A DNA stretch of 45,751 bases from Amphimedon queenslandica (GCF_000090795.2 NW_003546331.1:15574-61324); one strand, 5' to 3'. Shown: positions 27,001-36,939, counted from the first letter of the stretch. The notes: generated by a model not told the origin, from the letters alone. Numbers and translations: made by a program.

Positions 27001-30000
27001 TTGTGATGTATATTTGTGTATAAGACCCTTCCAGTAGTGAAGCAGTGTAGCTAGTATCGGTAAATGATGGTGGATTATCATTGACATCACTCTCTCTCAG
27101 TGTTACATTAACCCTTGCTACATTTATACCATCAGCAGCCTCTATCACCAACAAGTACTGGTTGGGGAGAGCCTCGTAATTAAAAGGCACATCCCTTGTT
27201 GAAATAATCCCAGTGTCGTATTCAATTTCAAAAAAGGTCTTGTTACCACTATGTATGGAGTAAGTGATGTTTCCATGATTACCAGTATCAGCATCAGTAG
27301 CAGTGACAGTCAGGATAGGATAGCCAGGGTCAGCATCTTCGGGGAAGGAGGCAGAGTAAGAGGAACTTGAGAAAACTGGAGGATTGTTATTAACATCAGC
27401 AACAATTAGTCTACATTGTACATTCACATAATATGCTCCATCTGTTACTTGGATCGTTAGAGTGTAAGTCTTGACTTCCATCATTTCAAGCAAGATGATA
27501 TCACCATTGGTCTGATTAATAGTGAATGTACCCTCGCTTCCGCTAATTATGTAATATCTTAGCTTATTTTGGCTGACTGAATCAGGATCTGAGGCCTTTA
27601 CAACATCAGTCACAATGTCGCCCACTGCCAGTCCCTCTGAAGGCCTTACAGTGTAAGGTGTGTTGGTAAATACAGGTGGATTGTCATTTACATCGTCAAC
27701 AGTGACAATTATATTAGCTGTATCATTTAGTCCACCTTCATCAGTGGCCACTACAGTGATAGACCACTCTTCCATTGACTCATAGTCAAGAGATGCTTGT
27801 AGACTGATGTCTCCAGTTCGATTGTTAATAGTGAACGGGAAAACAGGAGGAAGGTTGCAAGGTGGTTCGGTTGGCCCTGTAGTTGGTTCTTCATTATCAT
27901 CTCCTCCACTACCACTCAGAGTCTCATTCCCAAACCCACTGCTACTATCCTCTCCAATTCCTTCAGACTCTACAATACTAACAGGACAGGCCTGAGGTTT
28001 TGCTGCATAGCCTGATGGGGTCAGTAATGAATAAATAATGACTGCATTAGATCCTGTGTCTGTAGTCTCGGTAGCTTCAACTTGCAATATATCCTCATTA
28101 AGCTCATGATCTTCATCTATAGACAATGTGTAGGTTGCTTGTGAGAACACTGGGGCCATGTTCACATCAGACACTGTAAAGACAACAACAGCTGTATCAT
28201 CACGTGGAGGCGTGCCACCATCAGCAGCTTGTACTATTAAAGTATAGGAGGGGACTACACTGAAATGTGGAAGTGACTTTGCTATTTTTATTTCTCCAGT
28301 AGATGGTGTGATATTAAAGTATCCCTGAGGTTGAGAGAAAGTTATGGAGTAAGTGATGGTACGATATGCTGGTAACGTATCATCATCAGTAGCATTCACT
28401 CGTAGTGCAGTATAGCCAACTCCAGCAGTCTCTGGAATAGACTCACGATACTCTGTCCTGGTGAAGACAGGTGAGTGATCATTGGCATCCACTACACTCA
28501 CTATAACACTAGCAGTATCATTCAGTGAGGGATTACCAGGATTATAAGCAACAGCTGTAAACTCAAAGTAGTTGTTAGTCTCATAGTCAAGAGAGACTGA
28601 AGTAGTGATAAGCCCAGTAGTAAGACCAATGGTAAAGGAGTCTGTATCTAAGAGCTTGTAATTAATGACAGAGTTAGTGTCATTATCACTAGCATATACT
28701 GTAAGGACACTTGCCCCTGACAAGTTCTCAATCACAGAGCCTTCATACTGGCTAGCATTGAATTCAGGAGGAAGGTCGTTGAAATCAGTGATTGTGATAT
28801 TAACCACTGCAGTATCAAATGTCAGAAAGGAATTAGAAGAAGCAGTGACATTGAATTGGTATGACCTGGTACCTAAATCAAAATCAAGTGATTTATTGAG
28901 GCTGAGGACACCAGTTGTTTCATTGAGTACAAATGGGAATTGATCGTTTTGAGTTGATTGGAACCGATACATGATGACGTGAGTAACATCGGAATCAACA
29001 GCAACAAGAGTGAGTACAGTATAACCAGGACGCTCATTCTCAGAGACAGATACTGAGTAAACATCCTGTGAGAACTGAGGTATGTGATCATCAGCATTAG
29101 TCAATCTTATGTTGACAGTAGCTGGCATTGAGAAGTAGCCCACTTCATCATTAGCAATGACTATAAACGAGTAACTGGAGCGAGTTTCAAAGTCAAGTTC
29201 ACCAGAGACTGTCACAAAATTGGTACCATTAAGAGAGAAAGGAGCACCTAACGTATGAGCGGTGATTGTTATAATTGCTCCTTCATCGGGATCAGTGGCT
29301 GTTATCTGCAATGGTTGAGTAGTACCAGCCAAGTACACTAGATCACCAATAGCAGCAGTCTCAGTGACAGTACCGTTGAATACTTGAGAAGTGAATTCGG
29401 GAGGATGATCACTAATATCAGTAACAGTTATAATGAGTGGTACAGAGCTATTGAGTGAAGGACTACCATAATCACTTGCTGTTATGGTAAGATTGAAAGT
29501 TGGAGTAGTCTCGCGATCAATACTACCACTAGCCACAGTAATTATGGCAGTGTCTGGATCAATGGCAAAGGAATCGCCAATGTTACCACCAGTGATACTG
29601 TAGGCTATGTTAGAATTATTACCAGGACTATCTATATCAGAGGCAAAGATTGAAGCAATGACAACTATGTCAATCGAAGATGATTCTAGAACATTAGCTG
29701 CATAGCCACTCTTATTAAACAAAGGTGGGTTGTCATTAAAATCTGTCACTGTGACAAAAAGGGTAGCAGTGCCATTATTACCAGCAGTATCGGTAGCATA
29801 AAGTGTGAAAGTGTAATTCTTAACAGTCTCATAGTCCAATGGTGTATTTAATTGGAGAATGGCATTATTTTCAAGGATAGTGAATGGAGTCTGTGGACTG
29901 ATGGAATAATCAAGTACAATACCAAGATCAGGGTCAGTAGCCTCAATACCAACTGATGTGATATCAGTTGAGAGTGGAGTATCCTCCCTCAGTGTTAGAT

Positions 30001-33000
30001 AGTACGACTGTTGAACAAAGACAGGATCAGAGTCATCAAGATCAGTAACAGAAAGAATGGCAGTGTCAAGGTCTATTCCTCCAGATCTAGAGTCCTGTAC
30101 AACAATACTGATCCTAAAACAAGTAATATCGAATGAGTATCCATATGGGCATGCTATGCTATTTGATATTGCTTCACGGTCAATGTCCTTATCAGTGAAT
30201 ATAAAACCACTAGCATTGATAGAGAGGACAAGATCAGGTGAAGACAAAGTGTACTCCAAGTTACTATCAGCATCTTGATCACTAGCAATGACTCTACCAA
30301 CTAGTGTACCAGGATTAATGTTCTCTGTTATACTGATATCGTTAAACTGTTCAATGATGACTGGGTACTCATTCACATCTGTGATACTGATAACAACAGT
30401 AGTGTTATCAAAGCAATTGTTAGGACGATCGGCTTGACAGACTGTGACTTTCAGTATGTACTCCTGTGTATGATTCTCACGATCAAAAGTGACTCTAGAA
30501 GTAATGAGACCAGTTTGATTATTAAGAGCAAAGTAGGAAGCAGCTTCAGAAGAGGTGGCACTATAGTCAATGAAGTAAACTTTCTCTACACCTAAGTCAC
30601 TATCAGGAGCATTGACACTGCCAATGCTGTAATTAACAGGAGAATTCTCAGGTATGCTATATCTGTATGTAGCCATTGAAAACATTGGCTGTGAATCGTC
30701 CACATTAACAATGTTGACGGTAAGAGATACATTGCTAGCAAAGGTACCATCAGACGCTTGGACAATAAGAGTGAGAACACGCATTGAAACATTTTCATAG
30801 TCAAACTGATTATTATTAGCAACATATAATGATGAGTTGTTTTCAATGTAGAAATAATTTCTGCCAGAGCCTCCGATAATGCTATAGATAAGAGAGGAAT
30901 TATCAAGATCACGGAACTTAATGTCGCCTATATACTGGTCCCTAGTGGCATTCTCTTTAATGCTAATATTTGTGTTAATGGTACCAGCAAAAACTGGAGC
31001 TTCATCGTTCCTATTCTCAATAATGATAGTGACTGGTTCGTTAGTATGACGAGGAGGGACTCCATTATCGGTTGCTGTTACAAGCAGTTGAATTGAAGGG
31101 GTTAGTTCTCTATCAAACACGTCGTTAGGAAAGATGCTTCCGGTTGAATTGATGATAAAGCGAGTTGTATTAAGAGAGTAAGATATCTGGAGAAAGGATT
31201 TTTAAAGATAAAAGTTGTAGTAACATAATAAATTACAAAGAGATCACGTTTGTAAATATTAATCGCACGTACAGTAAAATATCATCATAAAAACCAATGC
31301 ATATTATTAATAAAGTATAGTACTGCATTCAAAAAATGATTTATTCACATTTACAAAAATCATATTCTTATAACATGCTACGCTGTAGATCAATGCCTTT
31401 ACATTAATTAAGGTAATATTATAATATGCTAAATGATAATATTTCTGGCTATACATATACAATAAATACATTAATTAGATCTAATGAAATCAAAATCACT
31501 ATACATTTTTTTCATACCTCCTTATTTTGTCCACTGTCGTCATCGATCGCAGTCACCGTTCCTATTGCCATATTTGGATTTACAGGTAAATTCTCTGCAA
31601 TCGTAAACATGTAATGAGTATCCATAAACACTGGATCATTGTCATTGATATCCACCACATTCACTGTGAGAATAGCTGTATCATTAAACTCACCATCAGT
31701 AACATCAATAGTGTAATTGAATGACCTACTGTAATAATAGATATGATAATACAACATTTAATTGACCAATAAACATAGTTTCACTACACATACAATATAC
31801 ATGATTGTTATGCTAAGTTTCTTACTTGTCAGGTGACTCATCATAGTCCAATAAGGAAGGTCCAGTAAACATAACTTGCTGCCCTCCATTGACAGGGATG
31901 AATACAGGTGACCCAGGGACTTGTTCTATGCTGTATGTTAGTGTATTCCCGTCAAGATCAGTGGCATTGATATTACCAACAGTGCTATTAATAGGTGTAT
32001 CAGTCCCTTCATTTAGATTGAATACTAGATAGAGGAAGGGAGAAGAGTAAACATTATTATGAATTAAAGTCAGAATACTTTGACAAAGGCACTATAGTGC
32101 CTAGTGGACTATGGTTTTGAGTAATTATAGCAATATTAAATAATAGACCAGCACTGCCTATAAACACTAATAGCTTCTACTTACCAAACACATTTTCAAC
32201 AAAGGTTGGTTCATTATCGTTCACATTGACTATGAATACTGTGATTTCTGCATTATCACTGGTACGAGGTGAATTCCCATTATCACGTGCAAACACAGCT
32301 ACATTTCCAACTGATTTCATATTCTCGTAATCGGCAGTAAAGCTGAAAAGATTGAAGATATTGTTAATAAATAATGTGCAAAATATCAATTTTGTAGTTG
32401 TATAACTCTAAAGCAACTTTTAAAATTCATAAAAATTTATTTAAAATTCGTGAAAAATCCAATTTTGATCAGAATCAGCTCAAACTTTCTACACAACATA
32501 AGTACATCTATATGTATCAGAAAAAATTATAAAAGTGGAGAATTCTCTCTTTTTCATTTTTGACAAAATTTGGTCAACAACCCTGTACTATAGTACAGGG
32601 ACTTTTAGCCGATTTTGGAGCAACTTTAAAAATTCATGATAAATCCAATTTTGATCGGAATCAGCTCAAACTTTCTACACAATATAAAAACATGTATATG
32701 CATCAGAAAAAATTATAAAAATGGAGGATTCTCTTGGAGTCATTTTTGACAAAATACCCTGTACTATGATCATTAGCCCAATTTTTGAGCAACTTTAAAG
32801 ATTTAATTTTGATGAAAATTAGCTCAGTTTCTACACTTACAAACTAAAATTTACCATTACTACTAGAAACATGGAATATTAAAAATATTATCATCATAAT
32901 ATTATTTACTTTGATTTCATTAGTGCAGTGTTGTTATCAAAATTCTCAATCGTAAAAAGATGAGCATTAGTCCCAGTAAGGAAAAACTGGACAGAAGAGG

Positions 33001-36000
33001 CAGATACAGACACGTCAGCATCAGTAGCAGTGACAGTGAGTATCGGTGTGCCTATTGAAGCCTTCTCAACCAGTGAACCAGTGTAGCTAGTGTTGCCCAG
33101 CTGAGGGTCGTGGAAATTGTCAGGAGTGATGACTGTAATGGTGACACTAGCATTGGAAGACATTGTCTCCGGCTGGCCATTATCAGTAGCAATGACATCA
33201 AAGGTGTATGACAAAGACTAATAGCATAACAGGAATAATAATATATACTTACAATAATGTCACTTACAGCTTGAGTTGGACCAAGTGCCGGAAATGAAGA
33301 GCTAAGACTTATTTGTCCAGTTTTTTCGTTAATTGCAAACAATGCCGTGTCACCATCAGGAGCAAATGAATATGTGATAGAGTTGTCTCTACCATCAGCA
33401 TCAGTGGCCGAGACAGTAACAAGAACTGTGTCTATTAAAATGATGATAATAATAATAATAATAATAATAAATATTAATAATAATACAAATGCATGATGTA
33501 CATATATGGAATAAGTTCTGGTAATCAAAAAACTCCTAGTATTACTAGTATTACCTATTGATACGTTTAGAGTAGTTTTCGTATAATTAGCTGATGAGAA
33601 CTGAGGAGGAAACTCATTAATATCTTCAACATTAACTGTTATAGTAGCAGAAGTAGAGAGTCTTGGATCACCATCATCAGAAGCAAGGACTGTAACATTG
33701 ACAACTGACGTGGACTACATAAAAAATATACAAATGTAAAAACAAATAAGTAATTCTTAAAATTAATTTATCTAAGCGATTATTTGATTTTAAATTTTTC
33801 GTCTCTCTTTTTCTTTTCCTTTACTCACTTCATAATTGAAAGGATCTTTCAATACCAGCCTCTGGTTGTCTTGAATCTCAAAATAAGTGTCATTAGAGAC
33901 ACTAATGGTCACAGTACCAGCTGGTCCCAGATCTTGATCAATCACAGACACATTAAGACTATACTCTTGATTCTCAGATATATTGACACTTAGAGGTAGA
34001 GGAGGCTCGAACCGAGGGATGTGATCGTTCACTTCAATGACAGTAATGATAACTTGAGCAGTATCAGTGTAATTACTGCTGTCATTGACCTGTAGAGAGA
34101 GGGTGTAGTTTGGATGGAGAGCTCTGTTCAGAGTCCCCGAAACCATGATCCAACCGCTTGTAGTGTTAATGCTAAAGGTTGATTGGAAGTTGAGGATGGA
34201 ATAAGTAAGAGATGAGTCAACGACTGTATCATTATCGCTTGCTACTACACGGAGGAACTGGTACCCGGTGGAAGCATTTTCAGCCAGATTAGCGTAATAC
34301 ACACTTTTAGAGAACTCTGGGGGGTGATCGTTCGCATCGGAAACCTCAACAATAACGTTAGTCTCTGAGGTTTTACGAAACTCTGGGTACCCTGTATCAA
34401 ATGCTACTATGGTCAAATTAAAGGTCGGTAGAGTCTCGCGATCAAACTGAGAGAGGACAGTCAAGTACCCAGTGGTAGCATTTGGAGTATCGTGAGAAGC
34501 AGTAAGAGAGAAAGAAGACGAATAAGTTGTAGTGGCTAGTGACAGATTAGCAGAACCAGGAGACCCAACTCCTCCAGTATCACCATCAGTGATGCTGAAC
34601 GTAAATACAGACCCATTGCTGTTCTCAAGAAAGCTAAAGGTGTAAGGTGTTGATACAAAGCTAGGGCTGAAGTCATTCCTAGGCTCAACCTGAACAGTAA
34701 CTGTACCGTTAGAGCTCAGTGGAGGCATCCCTTTATCAGTTACAATGACGACCACACTGTATGTTTTAGCTTCTAGTGTTCCATTGACGTAGAGATGAGA
34801 GCCTGAGATGGAGAATGGGAGAGAAGGATCATCAAGGGAGAAGCTGTACTCGCTGTTAGCTCCTTCATCACCATCACTTGCTGACATATTCACCAAACTG
34901 TAACCATTTGGTGCACTTTGAATTATAATACGATATAATTCACTTCTATAAGAATAATAAAAATTACATTACATTGATAATACAATTAGCCATTTATAAA
35001 AATTAGCACTAAAAGATAACTATCAACTTACTGGGTGTTATTAATGACTGGAATTTGATCGTTAACATCAGTCAGTGTGACGGTGACATTAGCTGATGAC
35101 TGGAGTCCCTCACTATCAGTAGCATTGATCATAAATGTATAGGTATCCTTTGTCTCTCTGTCCAGTGCAGCACTATTGAGGACCACTATCCTGTTAGTGT
35201 TGGGCTGGAACCCAAATATAGAGGAGAGAGATGATGTGAACCTGACACTGTTAGGAACTGATAGAGAGAGTGAGAGCAAGAGACATAAAATAAAATTTCC
35301 AGTTTTATAATCTTTATTTTACTTTCATCAGTGAAATCGATGGTCCCAACCAGATCTTCATTAGCAGAGTTTTCTGGTATGCTAAATGAGTAGTCATCAG
35401 ATAAAATTGGAGCTTTGTTGGGACCCCTGATGATCAGTGTGATGACACCAAAATTATCCTCTGTTCCATCAGTAAAATGCAACTAAAAATAGAAAAACTG
35501 TCTGAAAGGAGCTACATTGTACATAGAGCATGTAGATTATAAAAAAAATTATTAATTTATAAAAAATTCTTGACTAAAATAAATTTGGAGCATCTTATAC
35601 TTACCACAATTGGCACTCCAGTAAGGTTTTCTGGAGCTCCTTTAGTAATATTCAATGTTGTACCACCGGCAATACGAATAAAAGTCCTCAGAAAAGTCCC
35701 GTTAGGATAGTTACCATCAACTAGATATTAAATATAAGAGTATCATTATATTATATGCAAGAAGAACATACTTGAAAAGCTAGTGATATTAACAGTAGCA
35801 TTAGGATTGGGGCTGGTAATCTGTGAAAGGAAGAGAAAGAAAGATAAAATGTTGCTTTATCTCAGTCACACAATCACTCTTTTTATTCCTTGCCTCAAAT
35901 TCAATCAAACTAGTAACATTATTGGAGACATCAACTTGAGTAGGAGTAATAAGTTGAGGAATACCTGAAGTAATGAACACAAGCTAAACATTAAGGATAA

Positions 36001-36441
36001 TGGTACAAAACAATATATGCAAGTAGTAAAAGCATACAAAAGTTAGATGCACTATTTTATTATGGGGTACTATTAATTGTAAATAATTATTGTAAATCGT
36101 GATTCTTAATATAATTCTTAATATAGGACATTCATTTAAGCCTGAAAATTTATTGTTAAATTTAGAACTGATTAGTGCTTACAAAATTCTCTGAGAGCTG
36201 AAATGATTAATAGTCTGCATTCTATCTTAAACAATGCAATTACGGCAATAATAATGCAATTACTATAATCATGCAATTACAATGTTACTGCAATTAAAAT
36301 ATTAATGCTATTACAATACCAAATGGAATTATAAAGCTGCATACCATTAGCAAGTCCAAGAGTCAAGATAAAGAGGAACAGTTTGCAAAATAAAGAAAGA
36401 GTGGGCGGGCTCATATTGCCTTTGAACCTACTGTCCCACAT
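1962..36441 (-). CDS. Giant transmembrane cadherin with cohesin, dockerin and TMEM132-like modules (coherin-type)
   Basis: Twenty-six exons join in phase: 36441-36345, 35964-35894, 35820-35772, 35720-35605, 35482-35323, 35257-35032, 34945-33829, 33714-33555, 33431-33268, 33217-32910, 32342-32185, 32024-31826, 31728-31518, 31186-6565, 6377-6239, 6175-6124, 6076-5702, 5616-5443, 5352-4357, 4261-4041, 3927-3703, 3617-3482, 3055-2898, 2841-2756, 2625-2456 and 2252-1962. The sum is 30,681 nt, or 10,226 residues. Order: signal peptide, about 110-residue N-terminal domain, cadherin array 1 (about 133-3357), module A (to 4767), array 2 (to 5526), module B (to 6913), array 3 (to 7224), module C (to 8550), array 4 (to 8966), module D (to 9633), two cadherins, a membrane-adjacent domain, TM (about 10012-10041) and a 185-residue tail. 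Cadherin repeats show DRE, DxD and xDxNDNxPxF calcium motifs. The expected role is calcium-dependent adhesion at the cell surface. I see no EGF, LamG or hedgehog domain and no clear beta-catenin site. An in-frame alternative ATG lies at 36414. Confidence 0.9.
3105..3440. repeat. Dispersed palindromic repeat, locus 1 (cadherin intron)
   Basis: Two units about 176 bp apart, each with an imperfect palindrome CCATGGGCTATAGCCTTGGG (3150-3169 and 3326-3345) and a partner motif 'TCAAACTTTCT(A/G)CATxGC' about 70-95 bp away. The same architecture recurs at 32.4-32.9, 39.75-40.2 and 43.2-43.4 kb. The intron holds nothing else visible. Confidence 0.7.
3482..3842 (-). other. Membrane-adjacent domain of the cadherin
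   Basis: About 95 residues after the last cadherin, spread over exons 3927-3703 and 3617-3482. They begin YDTVSVTFSGSIDDFNANLF and include VVDLYATENGRVLDPDTLVD. The alternation of strands and helices and the position fit the ferredoxin-like membrane-adjacent domain of long cadherins (as in CDH23 and PCDH15). This is inferred from pattern and place only. Confidence 0.45.
3842..4850 (-). other. Two membrane-proximal cadherin repeats with Ser-Gly/Pro-Thr loop
   Basis: The first repeat (PFFSPDSGNVSVSENTPIGS...) contains a loop of about 75 residues at roughly 4.35-4.57 kb, bounded by Cys and rich in Pro, Thr and acidic Ser-Gly (SGSGSGDELGSGDD). The linker ITDINDNPPVC leads to the last repeat. Confidence 0.75.
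4850..7325 (-). other. Module D: membrane-proximal TMEM132-like region without dockerin
   Basis: The giant exon ends inside this module and four further exons complete it. It has the xWF domain (LPDEWFQ near 6.89 kb), a cohesin-like region, and the strand pair LYVWEPVN + VYIEVSDDELTPVEGWQ, very close to the TMEM132 signature including the GW. A BIG2-like domain (VVSVSGNKIVGVSEGVVDLN) follows. Unlike A-C it lacks a second cohesin and a dockerin. Confidence 0.6.
7325..8573 (-). other. Cadherin array 4 (4 repeats)
   Basis: Four repeats with linkers ISDVNDYAPMF, VEDINDNSPVF and ITDVNDNHPVF. The fourth runs directly into module D. Confidence 0.8.
8574..12550 (-). other. Module C: TMEM132-like region, cohesin, dockerin
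   Basis: Same plan as A and B: N-terminal domain with VPSNWFD, cohesin-like domain (NLYLKLPYGPVSPGTNFTVS), Ig/BIG2-like domains with VRVWYPESIRISISDTELNS, then a second cohesin-like domain (GELDIGTELG..., about 9.71-9.32 kb), a dockerin-like segment and a trailing domain. A dibasic cluster KRSIVKRSS lies between cohesin and dockerin. Confidence 0.65.
9103..9256 (-). other. Dockerin-like segment, module C (second loop degenerate)
   Basis: The first loop is good (GDINDDHTLSVEDILNMTYS). The second (FDQVSNVYDLLYLMRATTG) has lost most acidic ligands but keeps the helix, so this copy may bind one calcium only. Confidence 0.6.
12550..13482 (-). other. Cadherin array 3 (3 repeats)
   Basis: Three repeats starting VFQPRNATVYVYEN, with linkers VLDVNDNDPVF and ISPINEHPPSC. 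The third runs into module C without a linker. Confidence 0.8.
13483..17645 (-). other. Module B: TMEM132-like region, cohesin, dockerin
   Basis: It repeats the plan of module A: N-terminal domain with IPSSWFSA, cohesin-like domain, and Ig/BIG2-like domains with FEVWYPDLPLTVSLTDNTLN. This is the clearest match in the window to the TMEM132 'VWVPxLPLxIxxSDxxL' strand pair. A second cohesin-like domain (GEIDLGAPS..., about 14.73-14.31 kb), a dockerin-like pair and a trailing domain containing an RGD tripeptide follow. Confidence 0.65.
14048..14194 (-). other. Dockerin-like calcium-binding pair, module B
   Basis: The first loop, GDLNGDCVFDVKDVHYFYNH, is the most canonical dockerin repeat here (Asp/Asn at 1, 3, 5 and Asp at 12). 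The second, DYNLDGSCDENDADFLLRV, also keeps the acidic ligands. Confidence 0.7.
17645..19922 (-). other. Cadherin array 2 (about 7 repeats)
   Basis: Seven cadherin repeats with linkers such as VLDVNDNAP, VTDANDNSPVF and ICEENDNSPTF. The array begins directly after module A and its last repeat runs into module B without a calcium linker, as array 1 does into module A. Confidence 0.8.
19923..24150 (-). other. Module A: TMEM132-like region, cohesin, dockerin
   Basis: The order is an N-terminal beta-rich domain with a Cys pair and IPSSWFG near 23.7 kb, a cohesin-like domain (SPRLTVSIPSQVYYPGEEFE, about 23.6-23.2 kb), then a run of Ig/BIG2-like domains. The first of these ends in VRVWYP and is followed by an 'FNELKRISG' strand. 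A second cohesin-like domain follows (GEADIGSNG..., about 21.2-20.77 kb), then a dockerin-like pair (20644-20477) and a beta domain. The VWYP...xLxxI signature and domain order recall TMEM132 ectodomains. The match is from memory and needs a profile search. Confidence 0.65.
20477..20644 (-). other. Dockerin-like calcium-binding pair, module A
   Basis: The first loop reads GDANLDCVFDIVDLIAVIEQ and the second DADKSSRITPLDANRLLGGI. Both fit the dockerin F-hand pattern (acidic residues at 1, 3, 5 and 12, then a hydrophobic helix), spaced about 30 residues apart. Immediate linkage to the upstream cohesin-like domain supports the call. Confidence 0.65.
31187..31517. other. 331-bp intron before the giant exon
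   Basis: AT-rich intron with a GTATGA donor and CCTTTCTCCAG acceptor. No coding potential, RNA gene or repeat is recognised in it. Confidence 0.6.
32395..32870. repeat. Dispersed palindromic repeat, locus 2 (cadherin intron)
   Basis: Tandem units of about 190 bp, each reading TTTTGATCxGAATCAGCTCA then AACTTTCTACACAA, then TATCAGAAAAAATTATAAAA, then the core. The first core is a perfect 20-bp palindrome, CCCTGTACTATAGTACAGGG (32581-32600). The next is decayed (CCCTGTACTATGATCATTAG). It fills most of the 567-bp intron. Confidence 0.8.
33438..33488. repeat. ATT/AAT microsatellite in a cadherin intron
   Basis: A run of ATGATGATAATAATAATAAT units continues as AAT repeats through about 33488, within the 33554-33432 intron and its upstream neighbourhood. 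Simple-sequence repeat, no coding role. Confidence 0.7.
35821..35893 (-). other. Likely GC-AG intron in the cadherin
   Basis: The exon ends TTTGAG and the intron begins GCAAGG; the acceptor is CTTCCTTTCACAG. No GT donor nearby keeps the downstream frame open, whereas the GC donor joins phase 0 to the next exon (ITSPNPNATVNITS). GC-AG introns are a known minor class. Confidence 0.6.
36234..36297. promoter_or_regulatory. Repeated ATGCAATTAC sites in cadherin first coding intron
   Basis: ATGCAATTAC occurs at 36234, 36254 and 36271, with a variant TGCAATTA at 36289, spaced 17-20 bp. On the gene strand this is TAATTGCAT, a homeodomain/POU-like core. The remaining part of the 380-bp intron (35965-36344) shows nothing else. 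Confidence 0.3.
36345..36441 (-). other. Signal-peptide exon of the giant cadherin
   Basis: The exon encodes MWDSRFKGN followed by MSPPTLSLFCKLFLFILTLG and LANG, a clear hydrophobic signal peptide. It ends in phase 1 at a GTATGC donor. Upstream, AAGAACAG followed by GTAAAG at 36497/36496 and CTCTTTTGCAAG at 36442 would make a 55-bp intron in the 5' UTR, placing the first ATG exactly at the exon start. A stop is in frame in the upstream exon, so translation begins in this exon. The second ATG (36414) sits nearer the hydrophobic core and is an equally possible start. Confidence 0.7.
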
Positions 36442-36496
36442 CTTGCAAAAGAGAAACAATAAAATGCAAAAATAAAATTAAAAATCCTACCTTTAC

Positions 36497-36900
36497 CTGT
36501 TCTTAAAAGAACAGTTGCTTGAAGATTAGTAAAGACACCAATGAGTTAGATTGTTGCAGACTGTAAACTGAATGCAACTGCTCTACACAGAGTAAACAGT
36601 GATAATGCTCCACTGGGAATGTGATACAAACATAGGTGGGGCGGTGAATGACGCCCTTTGAAGGGAAGCAGGCCATGAATAATCTACCATGACTCTCATT
36701 GCTGGCCTCGTGATTTTTATTAAGGACACCAGTCCCGCCACACACGATAAAACGAGTCCATATATGTTTACAATATTAGCTTACAACAGTTTCTACACCA
36801 ACAACGCCTTTGGAACATAGATTTGTGCTTTGAAAGGCTACGAGGGGCGAGTTCTTTCAGAAAAGCGAGCCAAAAGTCTTGCATTATAATATTTTCGCGG
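36497..36900 (-). promoter_or_regulatory. Presumed cadherin 5' UTR exon and promoter
   Basis: The region upstream of the cadherin start has a GC-box GGGGCGG (36639-36645 region) in otherwise AT-rich sequence and a candidate UTR splice donor at 36497/36496. No convincing protein is encoded. The transcription start cannot be placed from sequence alone. Confidence 0.35.
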
Positions 36901-36939
36901 AAAAAGGTAGGGGGAGTGGTAGAAAGGGCGCGGTACATG

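Larger units (their letters stand above)
6565..31186 (-). other. 24.6-kb single coding exon
   Basis: One uninterrupted reading frame of 8,207 codons lies between the acceptor CCTTTCTCCAG (ending at 31187) and the donor GTAAGT (6564-6559). Flanking exons are 50-1,100 bp and their phases match. It holds cadherin arrays 1 (from the end of repeat 9) to 4, modules A-C and the start of module D. Confidence 0.9.
24150..35419 (-). other. Cadherin array 1 (about 30 repeats)
   Basis: Thirty repeats are counted from the recurring xDxNDxxPxF linkers and PENxxxG starts. The first nine are split over twelve short introns and the rest lie in the giant exon. One repeat near 27.8-28.0 kb carries a long acidic Ser-Gly-rich loop flanked by cysteines. 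Another near 25.45-25.5 kb has a shorter one (HDSSGFGD). The last repeat lacks a normal linker and runs straight into module A. Confidence 0.85.

Noticed and set aside
6521..31120. Bacterial contamination because of cohesin, dockerin and BIG2-like domains
   Set aside because: The same open frame contains metazoan-type cadherin repeats on both sides and is joined in phase to spliced exons with signal peptide, TM and tail.
31186..36441. Hedgling-type cadherin (hedgehog domain at the N-terminus)
   Set aside because: The short N-terminal domain after the signal peptide is Asn/Thr-rich with no hedgehog-like cysteine or catalytic pattern, and no EGF, LamG or FN3 domains appear anywhere.
36503..36745. 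Minus-strand ORF upstream of the cadherin start
   Set aside because: It has no ATG at its start, ends in a stop before the signal-peptide exon, and fits better as 5' UTR or promoter sequence.
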